From the NCBI RefSeq assembly GCF_900176635.1, contig NZ_FXLN01000004.1:1547352-1611351 (forward strand): DNA of 64,000 bases. Reading direction: 5' to 3'. The notes under the pieces were generated by a model. It was not told where the DNA came from. It did no database searches and saw only the letters and a list, made by a program, of their open reading frames with translations. This document shows positions 7,600 through 16,062 of this stretch, one piece after another. The translations under genes were made by a program, and so were the position numbers. The first letter of the stretch is position 1. Every line of letters begins with the position of its first letter. The stretch comes from Clostridium merdae (GTDB taxonomy: Bacteria; Bacillota; Clostridia; Oscillospirales; Acutalibacteraceae).

Positions 7600-8757
7600 T
7601 TAGCCGATGAACTCCTGTGTCCAATAGTTGCCGGATGCTACATAGCCTACACCAATTTCAGTATAAGAGCTATTCAGAATGTTTGCCTTATGTCCGGGAG
7701 AATTCATCCAGCCTTCCATAACGGCTTCGGGAGTACGGTAGCCCATAGCAATATTCTCGCCAGCGGTGCGGTACGTAATTCCAAACTGCTTCATCATGTC
7801 AAAGGGAGAGCCGTAGGTGGGGCTGGTGTGAGAGAAGTAGTTTTTATCGTGCATGTCCTGCGATTTTACGCGGGCCACATCAGAAAGCTTCAGGTTCATT
7901 TTCAGTGCCTTCAAACCAACCTTTGCGCGCTCCTGGTTTACCAACTCAACAACACGCTCTTCAAAAGTAAGGGAATCGGACGGTTTTGTGGAAGAAACCG
8001 TGCTTGAGTTTCCATTGCTGGAAGAAGGTACGCTAGAAGAACTGGAAGCGGGGGTGCTAGAGGAAGGTGCGCTAGAAGACGGTGCGCTAGAAGAAGAGCT
8101 AGAGGAAGGTGTGCTGGAGTTGGACTGGCTGCTGGAAGACTCGGAAGGCTTGCTGGGGGTCTGGCTGCTGGTAGAACCGCAGGAAGAGCCAGAGCAATTG
8201 TTCCCTGTTTGTGTGCAGTCTGAACCACTGCAATTATTTTTACTTGGCACCGAGTAGCCGCAACGCTCTAAAAGATCTTGGAAGCAATTCGGTATAGCCA
8301 CTGCACAGCCGTTTGAGGCTTTGTTGGCGCACGCAGCCTGCTTGCACGACACCTGATTTAATACAGCAGACAAATCAGGGATAGAAGTTGCCTTGGGGCA
8401 ATTACTTGTTGTTTGGGCTTTTACCGCAGTGTTATTGCAGTTGGAACCCGTAGCCGCCTTTACGGCAGTGTTATTGCAGTTGGAGCCCGTAGCGGCCTTT
8501 ACTGTGGTATTGTTGCAGTTGGAACCTGTAGCTCCCTTTACAGCGGTATTCGCTTTACCAGCATTGGCCAGTGCCTGATTTACCGCTTTTTCAACGTTAC
8601 TAGAGCAAGCACTCGTATTTTTCACAGTGCTTGTGGGGCAGGAAGTTGCCTTCCCTGCGGTTGGAACAGCCTTTTGCTGGAATGCAACCGCTGAAGCAGT
8701 TACGCTGGAACCCACGGCTACCGCAATCACTGCGGCATATAACCTATGTAATTTCAT
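7600..8757 (-). CDS. Secreted Cys-rich CAP-domain protein with 13-aa repeats
   Basis: A 385-aa exported protein. Residues 1-26 form a signal peptide. Residues about 40-190 are unusual: 15 cysteines and three near-perfect copies of a 13-residue unit (ATGSNCNNTxVKA, about 79-117) plus a partial fourth. A Ser/Pro-rich linker follows (about 195-265). Residues about 270-385 form a CAP/SCP domain (YkwD-like) with NYFSHTSPTYG, AGENIAMGY and WMNSPGHKANIL. Bacterial CAP proteins are extracellular and several are spore- or wall-associated; the function here is unknown. A good SD (GGAGGTACGAAAG) precedes the ATG. Confidence 0.85.
   Translation of the reverse strand: MKLHRLYAAVIAVAVGSSVTASAVAFQQKAVPTAGKATSCPTSTVKNTSACSSNVEKAVNQALANAGKANTAVKGATGSNCNNTTVKAATGSNCNNTAVKAATGSNCNNTAVKAQTTSNCPKATSIPDLSAVLNQVSCKQAACANKASNGCAVAIPNCFQDLLERCGYSVPSKNNCSGSDCTQTGNNCSGSSCGSTSSQTPSKPSESSSSQSNSSTPSSSSSSSAPSSSAPSSSTPASSSSSVPSSSNGNSSTVSSTKPSDSLTFEERVVELVNQERAKVGLKALKMNLKLSDVARVKSQDMHDKNYFSHTSPTYGSPFDMMKQFGITYRTAGENIAMGYRTPEAVMEGWMNSPGHKANILNSSYTEIGVGYVASGNYWTQEFIG
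8425..8545 (-). repeat. 39-bp in-frame tandem repeat in the CAP gene
   Basis: Three copies of a 39-bp unit, each encoding ATGSNCNN(T/A)... with one cysteine. Copies differ by few bases, mostly silent or T/A changes, so expansion is recent and copy number may vary between strains. Confidence 0.8.
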
Positions 8758-8801
8758 TCTTTCGTACCTCCTTGGTGTTTAGCTTGTAATAACTTGTCAT
8801 A

Positions 8802-8829
8802 ATTGTAACATTTTTGTAACACATTGCAA
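8802..8829 (-). promoter_or_regulatory. Promoter of the CAP-domain gene
   Basis: Minus strand: TTGCAA (8824-8829), 16-nt spacer, TACAAT (8802-8807) with a TGT extended -10. The rest of the 309-bp gap 8758-9066 shows no gene; a TATAAT at 9029-9034 without a good -35 may serve the HAD gene at 9067. Confidence 0.6.
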
Positions 8830-9066
8830 GCTGTAAATAATGGCAAGTAGTCCTCCTAAATTGTTCCGCTCCTTAAATTAGCCTATTTTCAAGTGAGAAA
8901 AGGAAGTCTTTCATAGCAAAATAGAATGGGAAACACCGTAGAAAAATTCTAGGCGGCACCCCGTTTTGTAAATAATGTTAAAAGCAGTATCTTCTGGCAT
9001 TTTGCTTTTCTCGGCTCCTTCTTTCCGCTATAATAATAGAATCAACTCTAGGAGGGACTTTCGTTC

Positions 9067-9717
9067 ATGCTGGAACCTTATTTCATATTTGATTTAGACT
9101 CAACCATTACCCAAGAAGAAATTCTGCCTCTTTTGGCCCGACAGATTGGGCTGGAAGAAAAGTCGAGTGAGATTACAGAGCAGGCCAGACGCGGCCTTCT
9201 CCCCTTTAAAGAAAGCTATCAGCTTCAAATGGAGTTGCTGCGGCAAATATCCATTGAAGAAGCGCAAAATATAACGCGCGACATACCACTAAATGACCAC
9301 CTGTCATGTTGGATACGCAGCCACCGAGACCGCTGTTTTATTGCAACGGAGCACCCCGATGTTTGGATGCTGCCTTTGCTCAAACGCCTAAACATGGAGG
9401 AACGCTGCTTTTCCTCTAAAACGGTTACAAGAAATGGGTACATAGACCGTATTTCTTTTTATCTGGATAAAAAAGAAATCATCGGGCATTTCCCTACACC
9501 GGTTGTAGCAGTGGGTGATGGTGCCAGCGATGCAGAAATGCTGCGCCTCGCCACTACCGGTATTGGGTTTGGTGGGTCTCGTGCCATTGCACCCGCAGCT
9601 CGAGACAATGCCGACTATTGTGTATTCGACGAACAACAGCTTTGCGTTTTATTAGACCACCTTTCCTGCCCACAGCCGGTTGCCGCAACGGCGGTCGCCT
9701 CTTTTCTTCGCCCATAA
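9067..9717 (+). CDS. HAD-family phosphatase, SerB-like
   Basis: A 216-aa haloacid dehalogenase hydrolase of the IB (phosphoserine phosphatase-like) type. Motif I is FDLDSTIT (residues 8-15, nucleophile Asp9 and acid Asp11), a KKEIIG lysine lies near 138, and motif III is VAVGDGASDAEML (about 147-159). The DLDST form of motif I is shared with SerB, but the substrate cannot be assigned from this. An AGGAGG SD precedes the start. It stands alone, with a bidirectional terminator further downstream. Confidence 0.85.
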   Translation: MLEPYFIFDLDSTITQEEILPLLARQIGLEEKSSEITEQARRGLLPFKESYQLQMELLRQISIEEAQNITRDIPLNDHLSCWIRSHRDRCFIATEHPDVWMLPLLKRLNMEERCFSSKTVTRNGYIDRISFYLDKKEIIGHFPTPVVAVGDGASDAEMLRLATTGIGFGGSRAIAPAARDNADYCVFDEQQLCVLLDHLSCPQPVAATAVASFLRP

Positions 9718-9830
9718 TACAGGTAGGCGATCGATTACCTTTTCTCGTTTTTTCTTAATATATTTTCTATTTTTTTATTTTAATTCTTTTCTTCGCAACC
9801 GTACATTGCTTAAAGCAAAGCTAAAAACAT

Positions 9831-9872
9831 AAAACAGGAGCTGCTTGAAGATTTTCAAGCAGCTCCTGTTTT
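9831..9872. terminator. Bidirectional terminator between HAD and GNAT genes
   Basis: AACAGGAGCTGCTTGAA and TTCAAGCAGCTCCTGTT pair perfectly and TTTTT follows on the plus strand. On the minus strand the A-tract gives TTTATG. It serves the convergent HAD and GNAT transcripts. Confidence 0.85.
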
Positions 9873-9877
9873 TGATT

Positions 9878-10330
9878 TCATAAGTGACACTCGTAGATTC
9901 TGGAGCTTTCGCCCCACGGGTGATACCCCTGTGCTATGTACTCAAATCCATAATGCTCATAATACCCCACATGGTCGGTACATAAGTAAAGATTCTGGTA
10001 ACCTGCCTGGCTTGCATCCGCCTTTACTCTCTCTATGAGCAAAGAGCCGTAAGAGTTACCTCTGTGCTCTTCCTCAATATAAAGCGCACATAGCCACGGG
10101 TACAAATCCATTCGGCTAATAAAATCATTTGTAACCATCCCTGCACAGCCAATTATCTTATTCTCTTTGTAAAGCAAATACCATTGTGGTATGGGCGATT
10201 TGGAGTTCAGGCATTGTAAGATGCAATCTTCATATACCATTTTGCTCTCTTCGCTTGCCCATTGCTTCTGAAAATAATCTATAGCTGTGCGAGCGTATTC
10301 CTGCTCTTTTCGCACAGAAACAATTGTCAT
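9878..10330 (-). CDS. GNAT-family N-acetyltransferase
   Basis: A 150-aa GNAT-fold acetyltransferase that should transfer acetyl from acetyl-CoA to an unknown amine. The acetyl-CoA pyrophosphate loop is visible as EEEHRGNSYGSLLIERV (about residues 86-102), preceded by the beta-4 strand LCALYIEEE. The C-terminal YYEHYGFEYIAQGYHP is the usual YxxxGF motif. SD AGGAGA lies 6 nt before the ATG. It is the last gene of an SDR-DUF3783-GNAT operon, 23 nt after the DUF3783 gene. Confidence 0.85.
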   Translation of the reverse strand: MTIVSVRKEQEYARTAIDYFQKQWASEESKMVYEDCILQCLNSKSPIPQWYLLYKENKIIGCAGMVTNDFISRMDLYPWLCALYIEEEHRGNSYGSLLIERVKADASQAGYQNLYLCTDHVGYYEHYGFEYIAQGYHPWGESSRIYECHL

Positions 10331-10353
10331 ATTGGTTCTCCTAACTTCTGCTT

Positions 10354-10791
10354 TTATTGAGCCGGCTGTTCCTGTTCTGCTTTCGCTTTTTCCTGTTGTT
10401 CTTGCAGCTGTTGGCGAATCGCTTCTCTTTCACGAGAAAGCTCGCTCAAAAGCTCCCCAAATGCCCAAGTACGGTTTGTTTCGGTAACAACTGCCTTCAT
10501 AGCTTGGTTGCGCGGGTCAACGGAATGGAGGCGATTGAGCACTTGGTCAAGCCGATTTGAGGTAAAGCCCGCAAACACCATTGCACCACGCTCAGGAATA
10601 TTTCCCTCATAGCGTTTTCCTTCCAAAGAGGCAGTTACAAGTGCCCCTACACTTTCCCCCAATTGCTCCTGTGTTACATGGCGGTAAGGGATACCAGCTC
10701 TACGAAACGCTTCTACCGCATTTTTTCCTATTTCTGTTTCTTCCGGCAGGTGGTATAGCAAAACCACCTCTTGTGCTACTCTTGCTTTCAT
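10354..10791 (-). CDS. DUF3783 family protein
   Basis: A 145-aa cytoplasmic protein. I take the ATG at 10791 because the protein then begins MKARVAQEVVLLYHLPEET, like the DUF3783 family. The core (about 1-105) ends with MVFAGFTSNRLDQVLNRLH, the DUF3783 signature, and the last ~35 residues are a Gln/Glu-rich helix (coiled coil). Function unknown. The only SD (AAAGGAG, 10819-10825) sits 27 nt upstream, immediately after the SDR stop codon, and a GGCGC/GCGCC hairpin (10802-10817) lies between SD and start and would shorten the effective spacing. Confidence 0.75.
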   Translation of the reverse strand: MKARVAQEVVLLYHLPEETEIGKNAVEAFRRAGIPYRHVTQEQLGESVGALVTASLEGKRYEGNIPERGAMVFAGFTSNRLDQVLNRLHSVDPRNQAMKAVVTETNRTWAFGELLSELSREREAIRQQLQEQQEKAKAEQEQPAQ

Positions 10792-10825
10792 ATGTTTTTT
10801 CGGCGCGTATGTGCGCCACTCCTTT

Positions 10826-11593
10826 CTATTGGTCCCTCTCTGGGCCTTGCTTTCTTTTTTGCATATGGTAAGAAATGCGAACAAGTAGAGAATCTGGTAT
10901 TGCCCGCATAAAGAATTTGGAAAGCTTCATTGTGCTCCCGGGTATAATAACTGGCTGGCGTGAGAACATCTGCTGTATCGCAATCATCGCCACACGTTGG
11001 CTAGACATGCTCTTTACGCTGAAGTGCACATCTGCCACTTGGTCGAACTCTGTTTTAACGGGTCCCGGGCAAAGAGCGCCAATATAAACGTGGCTTCCCT
11101 TGCGGCGCAGCTCTTCCCCCACTGCCTGCGTTAAGCGCAACACATACGCTTTTGACGCATAATAGGATGACAATAACGGGCCAGGCAAAAACGCAGCACT
11201 TGACGAAACATTTAGAATATAACCAGAATCTCGCTTGACAAAATCGCGCAAGAAAAGTTTGGTGAGGATATGCACAGCCCGAACATTTACATCCAACAGC
11301 TCGAGTTCTCGATGCAAATCTGTCTCTAAAAAAGAGCCAAATAAGCCGAATCCGGCATTGTTAATGAGAATGTCAATGTTTTCCCCTTTGGCTTGTTCGT
11401 AAAGGGCAAAACAGGCCTTTTCGTCTCTTAAATCACAGCAAATAATCTTTACATTTGAGGGAAGGTGATGCTGTAGCTCCTCTAGGCGGTCCCTTCGGCG
11501 AGCAACTAAAATCAGGTCGTATCCACGGCGGCTTAAAATTCGTGCCATATCGCGGCCAATTCCCGAGCTGGCGCCAGTAATCAACGCTTTCAT
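10826..11593 (-). CDS. Short-chain dehydrogenase/reductase
   Basis: A 255-aa classical SDR that should use NAD(P)H to reduce or oxidise an unknown carbonyl/alcohol. The cofactor loop is TGASSGIG (residues 6-13), the NNAG motif lies near 86-89 (LINNAGFGLFG), the catalytic Ser is in LNVSSSAAF (~135), and YYASKAY (~152) supplies the Tyr and Lys. The basic pair after beta-2 (VARRRDR) suggests NADP(H). The cell function may be lipid or ketone reduction as in DltE-like SDRs, but that is a guess. First gene of the SDR-DUF3783-GNAT operon. Confidence 0.88.
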   Translation of the reverse strand: MKALITGASSGIGRDMARILSRRGYDLILVARRRDRLEELQHHLPSNVKIICCDLRDEKACFALYEQAKGENIDILINNAGFGLFGSFLETDLHRELELLDVNVRAVHILTKLFLRDFVKRDSGYILNVSSSAAFLPGPLLSSYYASKAYVLRLTQAVGEELRRKGSHVYIGALCPGPVKTEFDQVADVHFSVKSMSSQRVAMIAIQQMFSRQPVIIPGSTMKLSKFFMRAIPDSLLVRISYHMQKRKQGPERDQ

Positions 11594-11644
11594 CTTCTTG
11601 CCACTCCTTCCAGCTATTCAGACTTTAACATGGATTAGTATACC

Positions 11645-11672
11645 ATAAAAATGGGCTCAACCATAAGCCCAT
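11645..11672 (-). terminator. Minus-strand terminator after the 122-bp array
   Basis: ATGGGCT (11651-11657) pairs with AGCCCAT (11666-11672); on the minus strand TTTTTATGG follows. It lies between the repeat array and the SDR gene and would end a transcript that starts at the array promoter (12417-12444). Confidence 0.7.
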
Positions 11673-11770
11673 TGCTTCTTGTGATTCAATTATTCGCCTA
11701 TCAGTTAAGAAAGCAACTTCATACTTTTAGAATCCAAAGCAGTGAAGTCCGGCCACACCGTAAGGCTATA

Positions 11771-12419
11771 TCGTGAAAGCTTTACTTTCGGTCACGCCGT
11801 GAGGTTATTCAATCATCAAATCCTGAACAATCCTTAATCAAGCCATACGCTTTAATAACAAGCTCAACTGGATGATTCAATGCTCTCTCAGGCGTCAAAA
11901 GCTTTGCTTTCGGTCACGCTGTGAGGTTATTCAATCATCAAATCCTGAACAATCCTTAATCAAGCCATACGCTTTAAATACAAGCTTAACTGGATGATTC
12001 AATGCTCTCTCAGGCGTCGAAAGCTTTGCTTTCGGTCACGCCGTGAGGTTATTCAATCATCAAATCCTAAACAACCCTTAATCAAGCCACGCGCTTTAAA
12101 AACAAGCTCAACTGGATGATTCAATGCTCTCTCAGGCGTCGAAAGCTTTGCTTTCAGTCACGCCGTGAGGTTATTCAATCATCAAATCCTGAACAATCCT
12201 TAATCAAGCCATACGCTTTAATAACAAGCTCAACTGGATGATTCAATGCTCTCTCAGGCGTCAAAAGCTTTGCTCTCGGTCACGCCGTGAGGTTATTCAA
12301 TCATCAAATCCTAAACAACCCTTAATCAAGCCACGCGCTTTAAAAACAAGCTCAACTGGATGATTCAATGCTCTCTCAGGCGTCGAAAGCTTTGCTTTCG
12401 GTCACGCCGTGAGGTTATT
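11771..12419 (-). repeat. Five tandem 122-bp repeats, probably transcribed as non-coding RNA
   Basis: GAGGTTATT recurs at 11801, 11923, 12045, 12167, 12289 and 12411, exactly 122 bp apart: five full units plus edges, and a decayed fragment at about 11750-11769. Units come in two flavours (CATACGC versus CACGCGC types) in the order A-A-B-A-B. Each unit carries a nested palindrome: outer GATGATT/AATCATC, middle CTCAGGCG/CGCCgTGAG, inner CGAAAGC-TTT-GCTTTCG. The unit length is not a multiple of three and no ORF spans the array. A minus-strand promoter abuts one end and a terminator the other, implying a repetitive RNA of about 760 nt. Confidence 0.9.
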
Positions 12420-12444
12420 ATAACACAACCAATACAAACCGCAA
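12417..12444 (-). promoter_or_regulatory. Promoter reading into the 122-bp repeat array
   Basis: Minus strand: TTGCGG (12439-12444), 16-nt spacer, TATAAT (12417-12422) with a TGT extended -10. Initiation is expected near 12410, at the first base-paired segment of the array. The TATAAT arises only at this outer edge of the array; internal units read TGAATAACC there. Confidence 0.65.
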
Positions 12445-12521
12445 GGCACGATATAGGCCAAATCACCAAAAAATGGTTGCTTTTTAACACTTTTTATTTT
12501 AGCAACAATTTAATAACATAA

Positions 12522-12562
12522 GGAAAAAGAAAAAAAGCCGGATTCCAAAAGGAATCCGGCTC
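12522..12562 (-). terminator. Terminator of the P-type ATPase gene
   Basis: AGCCGGATTCC (12536-12546) and GGAATCCGGCT (12551-12561) form an 11-bp stem; on the minus strand TTTTTTTCTTTTTCC follows. Confidence 0.9.
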
Positions 12563-12579
12563 ATTGTTCTTAATAAAGA

Positions 12580-15267
12580 TTAGTCTTTTTTCGCCATCGA
12601 ATGCTGAATTGCCTTGATGATTTCGACTACTATCAACGGTACAACGGCCAAACCAATTACGATTGACCACGCCTGCATATGCATAAAGTCCACATTGAAG
12701 ACGTCGTTGAGAGACGGAACCAGAAGAACGATTAACATCAAAGCCAAGGAAGCTAAGAAGGCACCATTCATGTATTTGTTGGAAAGGAAGCCAACCTTGA
12801 ACAGAGAATGGCTGGAACGAATGTTAAATGCGTGAATCAGCTGTGAGATTGCAAGTACGGCAAACGCCATACTCTCACCCAGTACTACATCAACTCCCAT
12901 TGCATTCGGGGAAATGGGAGTAATCACGCGGCTGCCAAGGTAGTAGGCAATCAACGTAATTGTTCCAATAATCAAACCCTGAACAATTGCCATCGCACCA
13001 ACACCGTGAGCAAAAATACTCTCCGATTTGGAACGGGGCTTGCGACTCATAACATCAAATTCAACAGGCTCCATACCCAGAGCAAGTGCCGGCAAGCTAT
13101 CTGTTACAAGATTAATCCAGAGAAGCTGTACGGGCATAAGCGGAGATTCTTTCCACAGCAGCATTGCAACGAACACGGTGACAACCTCACCAAGGTTACA
13201 AGACAGCAAGAAGTGAACCGCTTTACGAATGTTATCGTAAATACCACGGCCTTCTTTTACAGCAGTAACAATCGTAGAGAAGTTATCGTCAGTCAATGTC
13301 ATAGCAGCAGCGCCCTTTGCAACGTCGGTACCGGTAATACCCATCGCGCAGCCAATATCCGCTGCTTTTAGAGCAGGGGCATCGTTAACGCCGTCGCCAG
13401 TCATCGCAACAACCTGGTCTTCATTCTGCCATGCCTTAACAATGCGGATTTTATCTGAGGGTGTAACACGAGCATACACCTTGTAGTGCTTAATGTTCTG
13501 CGACAATTCTTCGTCGCTCATCGCTTGAAGCTGAGCACCGGTAATTGCCTGATCACCTTCACGAAGAATACCCAAATCCTTTGCAATTGCAGAGGCGGTT
13601 GCAACGTGGTCACCGGTAATCATAATGGTTTGAATACCAGCCTTGTAGCATTCGGCAATCGAACCCTTTACTTCCTGTCTCGGCGGGTCAATCATACCCA
13701 CCAAGCCAACTAAGGTAAGATCTTTTTCCAAATCTTCCGCAGAGTAAGCTGCTGGCTCTTTCTCCAAAACCTTGCTGGCGATTGCCAACACACGCAATGC
13801 TTCACTCGCCATCTGCTCATTAGCCAGGGTAGCTGCTTCAATGTTGCCGGTGGTGCAACGACCAAAAAGAATATCTGGTGCACCCTTTACAACTACAACA
13901 ATCTTACCGTCGGTTCTTACAACGGTAGACATAAGCTTACGGTCGGAATCAAAGGGAACCTCACCGATTCTAGGAGCAGAATGCTCTAACTCTTCGCGAA
14001 GTATGCCATTGCGCATTGCGCAGGCAACAATTGCGGTTTCAGTCGGGTCTCCCATGTGCTTCTCGGTGCCATCTTCTTCAATGCGCACAATGCCGTCCGT
14101 ACACAAGGTGCCCAAACGCAGCAGGGAAAGAGTTTGTTCTGAAAGGTCACCCTCAAGATTTACTACACCCTTTTCTTCGGTGTATGCTTTAACCAGAGTC
14201 ATGCGATTCTGGGTAAGAGTACCGGTTTTATCGGAGCAAATAACAGAGGTGCAACCCAGAGTTTCAACTGCGGGCAGTTGGCGAATAATCGCGTTTTTAT
14301 CAACCATGCGCTGCACACCAATTGCAAGCACAATGGTAACGATTGCTGGCAAGCCCTCAGGAATTGCAGCAACAGCAAGAGAAACAGCGGTCATAAACAT
14401 TTCTAGAATACCGTTGATTCTCGCTTCACCTTCCAGCGGACCAACAACATCTATTAAACCAACCACAAATACAATTGCACAAATAAGCAGAGTAAGAATT
14501 CCAAGGTATTTACCAAGCTGAGCAAGCTTTTGCTGCAGCGGGGTTAGGCCCTTCTCTTCCTCCTCCAACAAGGCGGCAATCTTACCCATTTCAGTTTCCA
14601 TGCCGGTACTGATTACCAATGCTTTTGCTGTACCATAAGAAACCGCACAGCCAGAATGTACCATGTTAAAACGATCGCCCAGAGGCGCATCTACTTTTAT
14701 GTCGTCTGTTGCCAATTTATCAGCGGGAACGGATTCACCGGTTAGCGCCGCCTCGTCACATTTGAGGCTAGAGCTACGAATCAAACGGCAGTCTGCGGGT
14801 ACATAATCTCCTGCTTCTAGTTCAATGACATCGCCGGGAACAAGGTCAGCAGAAGGAACGGACTGCATCTTACCATCGCGCAATGCTTTTGCATTGGGTG
14901 CCGTCATATTTTTGAGTGCTTCCATCGCTGCTTCAGCGCGGCTCTCTTGGATGACGCCCATAATGCCATTGAGCACAACGATCAGAACAATAACGATAGG
15001 CTCAATCCATTCCGCTTCATGGCCATTCATCGTGTTGTAAATACTTAGTACAACCGAGATGAGTGCCGCAACCATCAGGATGAGTATCATAACATCCTTC
15101 ATCTGGTCCATAAAACGCTGGAAGAAGGTACGGGGTGGCTTTTCGTTCAGCTTATTTTGACCATATTTCTGCAGGCGAGCTTTTGCTTCTGCAGAGGTCA
15201 GACCAAGCTTGAAGTCCGTTTTCAGGTTTTCCTGAACTTTTTCTAGAGCTTCAGCGTGCCAATTCAT
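12580..15267 (-). CDS. Calcium-type P-type ATPase (P2A)
   Basis: An 895-aa ATP-driven cation pump of the plasma membrane, closest in pattern to SERCA/PMR1-type Ca2+ exporters. Visible features: N-terminal actuator region with TGES (~residue 175), the M4 segment PEGLPAIVTIVLAIG (~310), the phosphorylated Asp in CSDKTGTLTQN (~345), the hinge GDGVNDAPALKAADIG (~620), the M6 motif NLVTDSLPALALG, and a C-terminal cluster of membrane helices. PEGLPA and N..D in M6 fit Ca2+ (or Mn2+) transport. Full length for the family. SD GGAGG precedes the ATG, but no clear promoter is seen in the long upstream gap. Confidence 0.93.
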   Translation of the reverse strand: MNWHAEALEKVQENLKTDFKLGLTSAEAKARLQKYGQNKLNEKPPRTFFQRFMDQMKDVMILILMVAALISVVLSIYNTMNGHEAEWIEPIVIVLIVVLNGIMGVIQESRAEAAMEALKNMTAPNAKALRDGKMQSVPSADLVPGDVIELEAGDYVPADCRLIRSSSLKCDEAALTGESVPADKLATDDIKVDAPLGDRFNMVHSGCAVSYGTAKALVISTGMETEMGKIAALLEEEEKGLTPLQQKLAQLGKYLGILTLLICAIVFVVGLIDVVGPLEGEARINGILEMFMTAVSLAVAAIPEGLPAIVTIVLAIGVQRMVDKNAIIRQLPAVETLGCTSVICSDKTGTLTQNRMTLVKAYTEEKGVVNLEGDLSEQTLSLLRLGTLCTDGIVRIEEDGTEKHMGDPTETAIVACAMRNGILREELEHSAPRIGEVPFDSDRKLMSTVVRTDGKIVVVVKGAPDILFGRCTTGNIEAATLANEQMASEALRVLAIASKVLEKEPAAYSAEDLEKDLTLVGLVGMIDPPRQEVKGSIAECYKAGIQTIMITGDHVATASAIAKDLGILREGDQAITGAQLQAMSDEELSQNIKHYKVYARVTPSDKIRIVKAWQNEDQVVAMTGDGVNDAPALKAADIGCAMGITGTDVAKGAAAMTLTDDNFSTIVTAVKEGRGIYDNIRKAVHFLLSCNLGEVVTVFVAMLLWKESPLMPVQLLWINLVTDSLPALALGMEPVEFDVMSRKPRSKSESIFAHGVGAMAIVQGLIIGTITLIAYYLGSRVITPISPNAMGVDVVLGESMAFAVLAISQLIHAFNIRSSHSLFKVGFLSNKYMNGAFLASLALMLIVLLVPSLNDVFNVDFMHMQAWSIVIGLAVVPLIVVEIIKAIQHSMAKKD

Positions 15268-15947
15268 TCCTAGATGTCAACCTCCAATAATTTGATTTAA
15301 CCGTAGCCAATTTGGTACAGCCGGTTATTTCCCCTCAGTTATTGCAAGACGGTATTCGTCTTCCGTCAAAAAAAGCGGTCGTCTTTGTCTGAGAAATAAC
15401 AACATTCTTCCCCCCGAAAGATATGCAAAATCAAAGAAAAAGACGGGAGCGCCGAGCAGCAATCCCGAGAAAAATGTGGCTGGAGCCCATATTGCACAGT
15501 CGTTCCCCACAATATGAATCCATTTCCTGTTACAAAATCTATTATCTCTCATCAGACATTATTTGTCCAGTGCTTTTTTAAAATTTCCGTCTCATTTATG
15601 AATTTTTTTCTCTTGTTCCCCGCATTTTCGGCGTTTTTTCGGCTCTTCGGTTTGAAAAGACGCGGCATGCCTGTAAATATGAATATTTTTAGCTACTTTC
15701 GTGTTCTTACACGACATAAAATAAGATTTTTGCCTTCGTACTTTGTTTAAAAAAAGACGTTCTCATGTCTATATTATAGTAGGATGAACTCTTTCTGTCT
15801 ACGATTTCTATGCAATTACCTGTCTGATAGATGTTTTTTTAATGTTCTTTTTTACAATTATTCTTAATTTGTGTTCTTTTATTGAAAAATAACCTCTTTT
15901 TTCCTTGTGTTTTAAACCTATTTTATCTTTTGCGATAGAACGAATTC
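15268..15947. other. AT-rich intergenic region
   Basis: About 680 bp without a credible gene. A 75-codon minus-strand frame at 15325-15552 lacks an SD and family features. A hairpin (AACCG...CGGTT, 15299-15327) and GACGG/CCGTC (about 15350-15369) lie close upstream of the ATPase and could be part of its leader. I see no riboswitch consensus I can name. Confidence 0.4.
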
Positions 15948-15976
15948 TTGCATTGCAAAACCACTCCTTATATAAT
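15948..15976 (+). promoter_or_regulatory. Promoter of the Gfo/Idh/MocA oxidoreductase gene
   Basis: TTGCAT (15948-15953), 17-nt spacer, TATAAT (15971-15976). The start codon is about 85 nt downstream. Confidence 0.75.
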
Positions 15977-16062
15977 GAAAATACATATGAATCATTTTAC
16001 GGAGTAACACTCATACTGAAGTTACGGAATAAAAACACGATATTCAGAAAGGAACTCTTACC

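Noticed and set aside
11771..12419. CRISPR array
   Set aside because: The period is 122 bp with near-identical whole units, no unique spacers of 30-40 bp and no cas genes in the window.
15325..15552. 75-codon minus-strand frame
   Set aside because: No SD, no family features, low-complexity residue pattern; lies in an AT-rich gap.
15268..15560. yybP-ykoY manganese riboswitch before the P-type ATPase
   Set aside because: Such riboswitches precede some Mn/Ca ATPases, but the paired conserved loops are not present; only small unrelated hairpins are seen.
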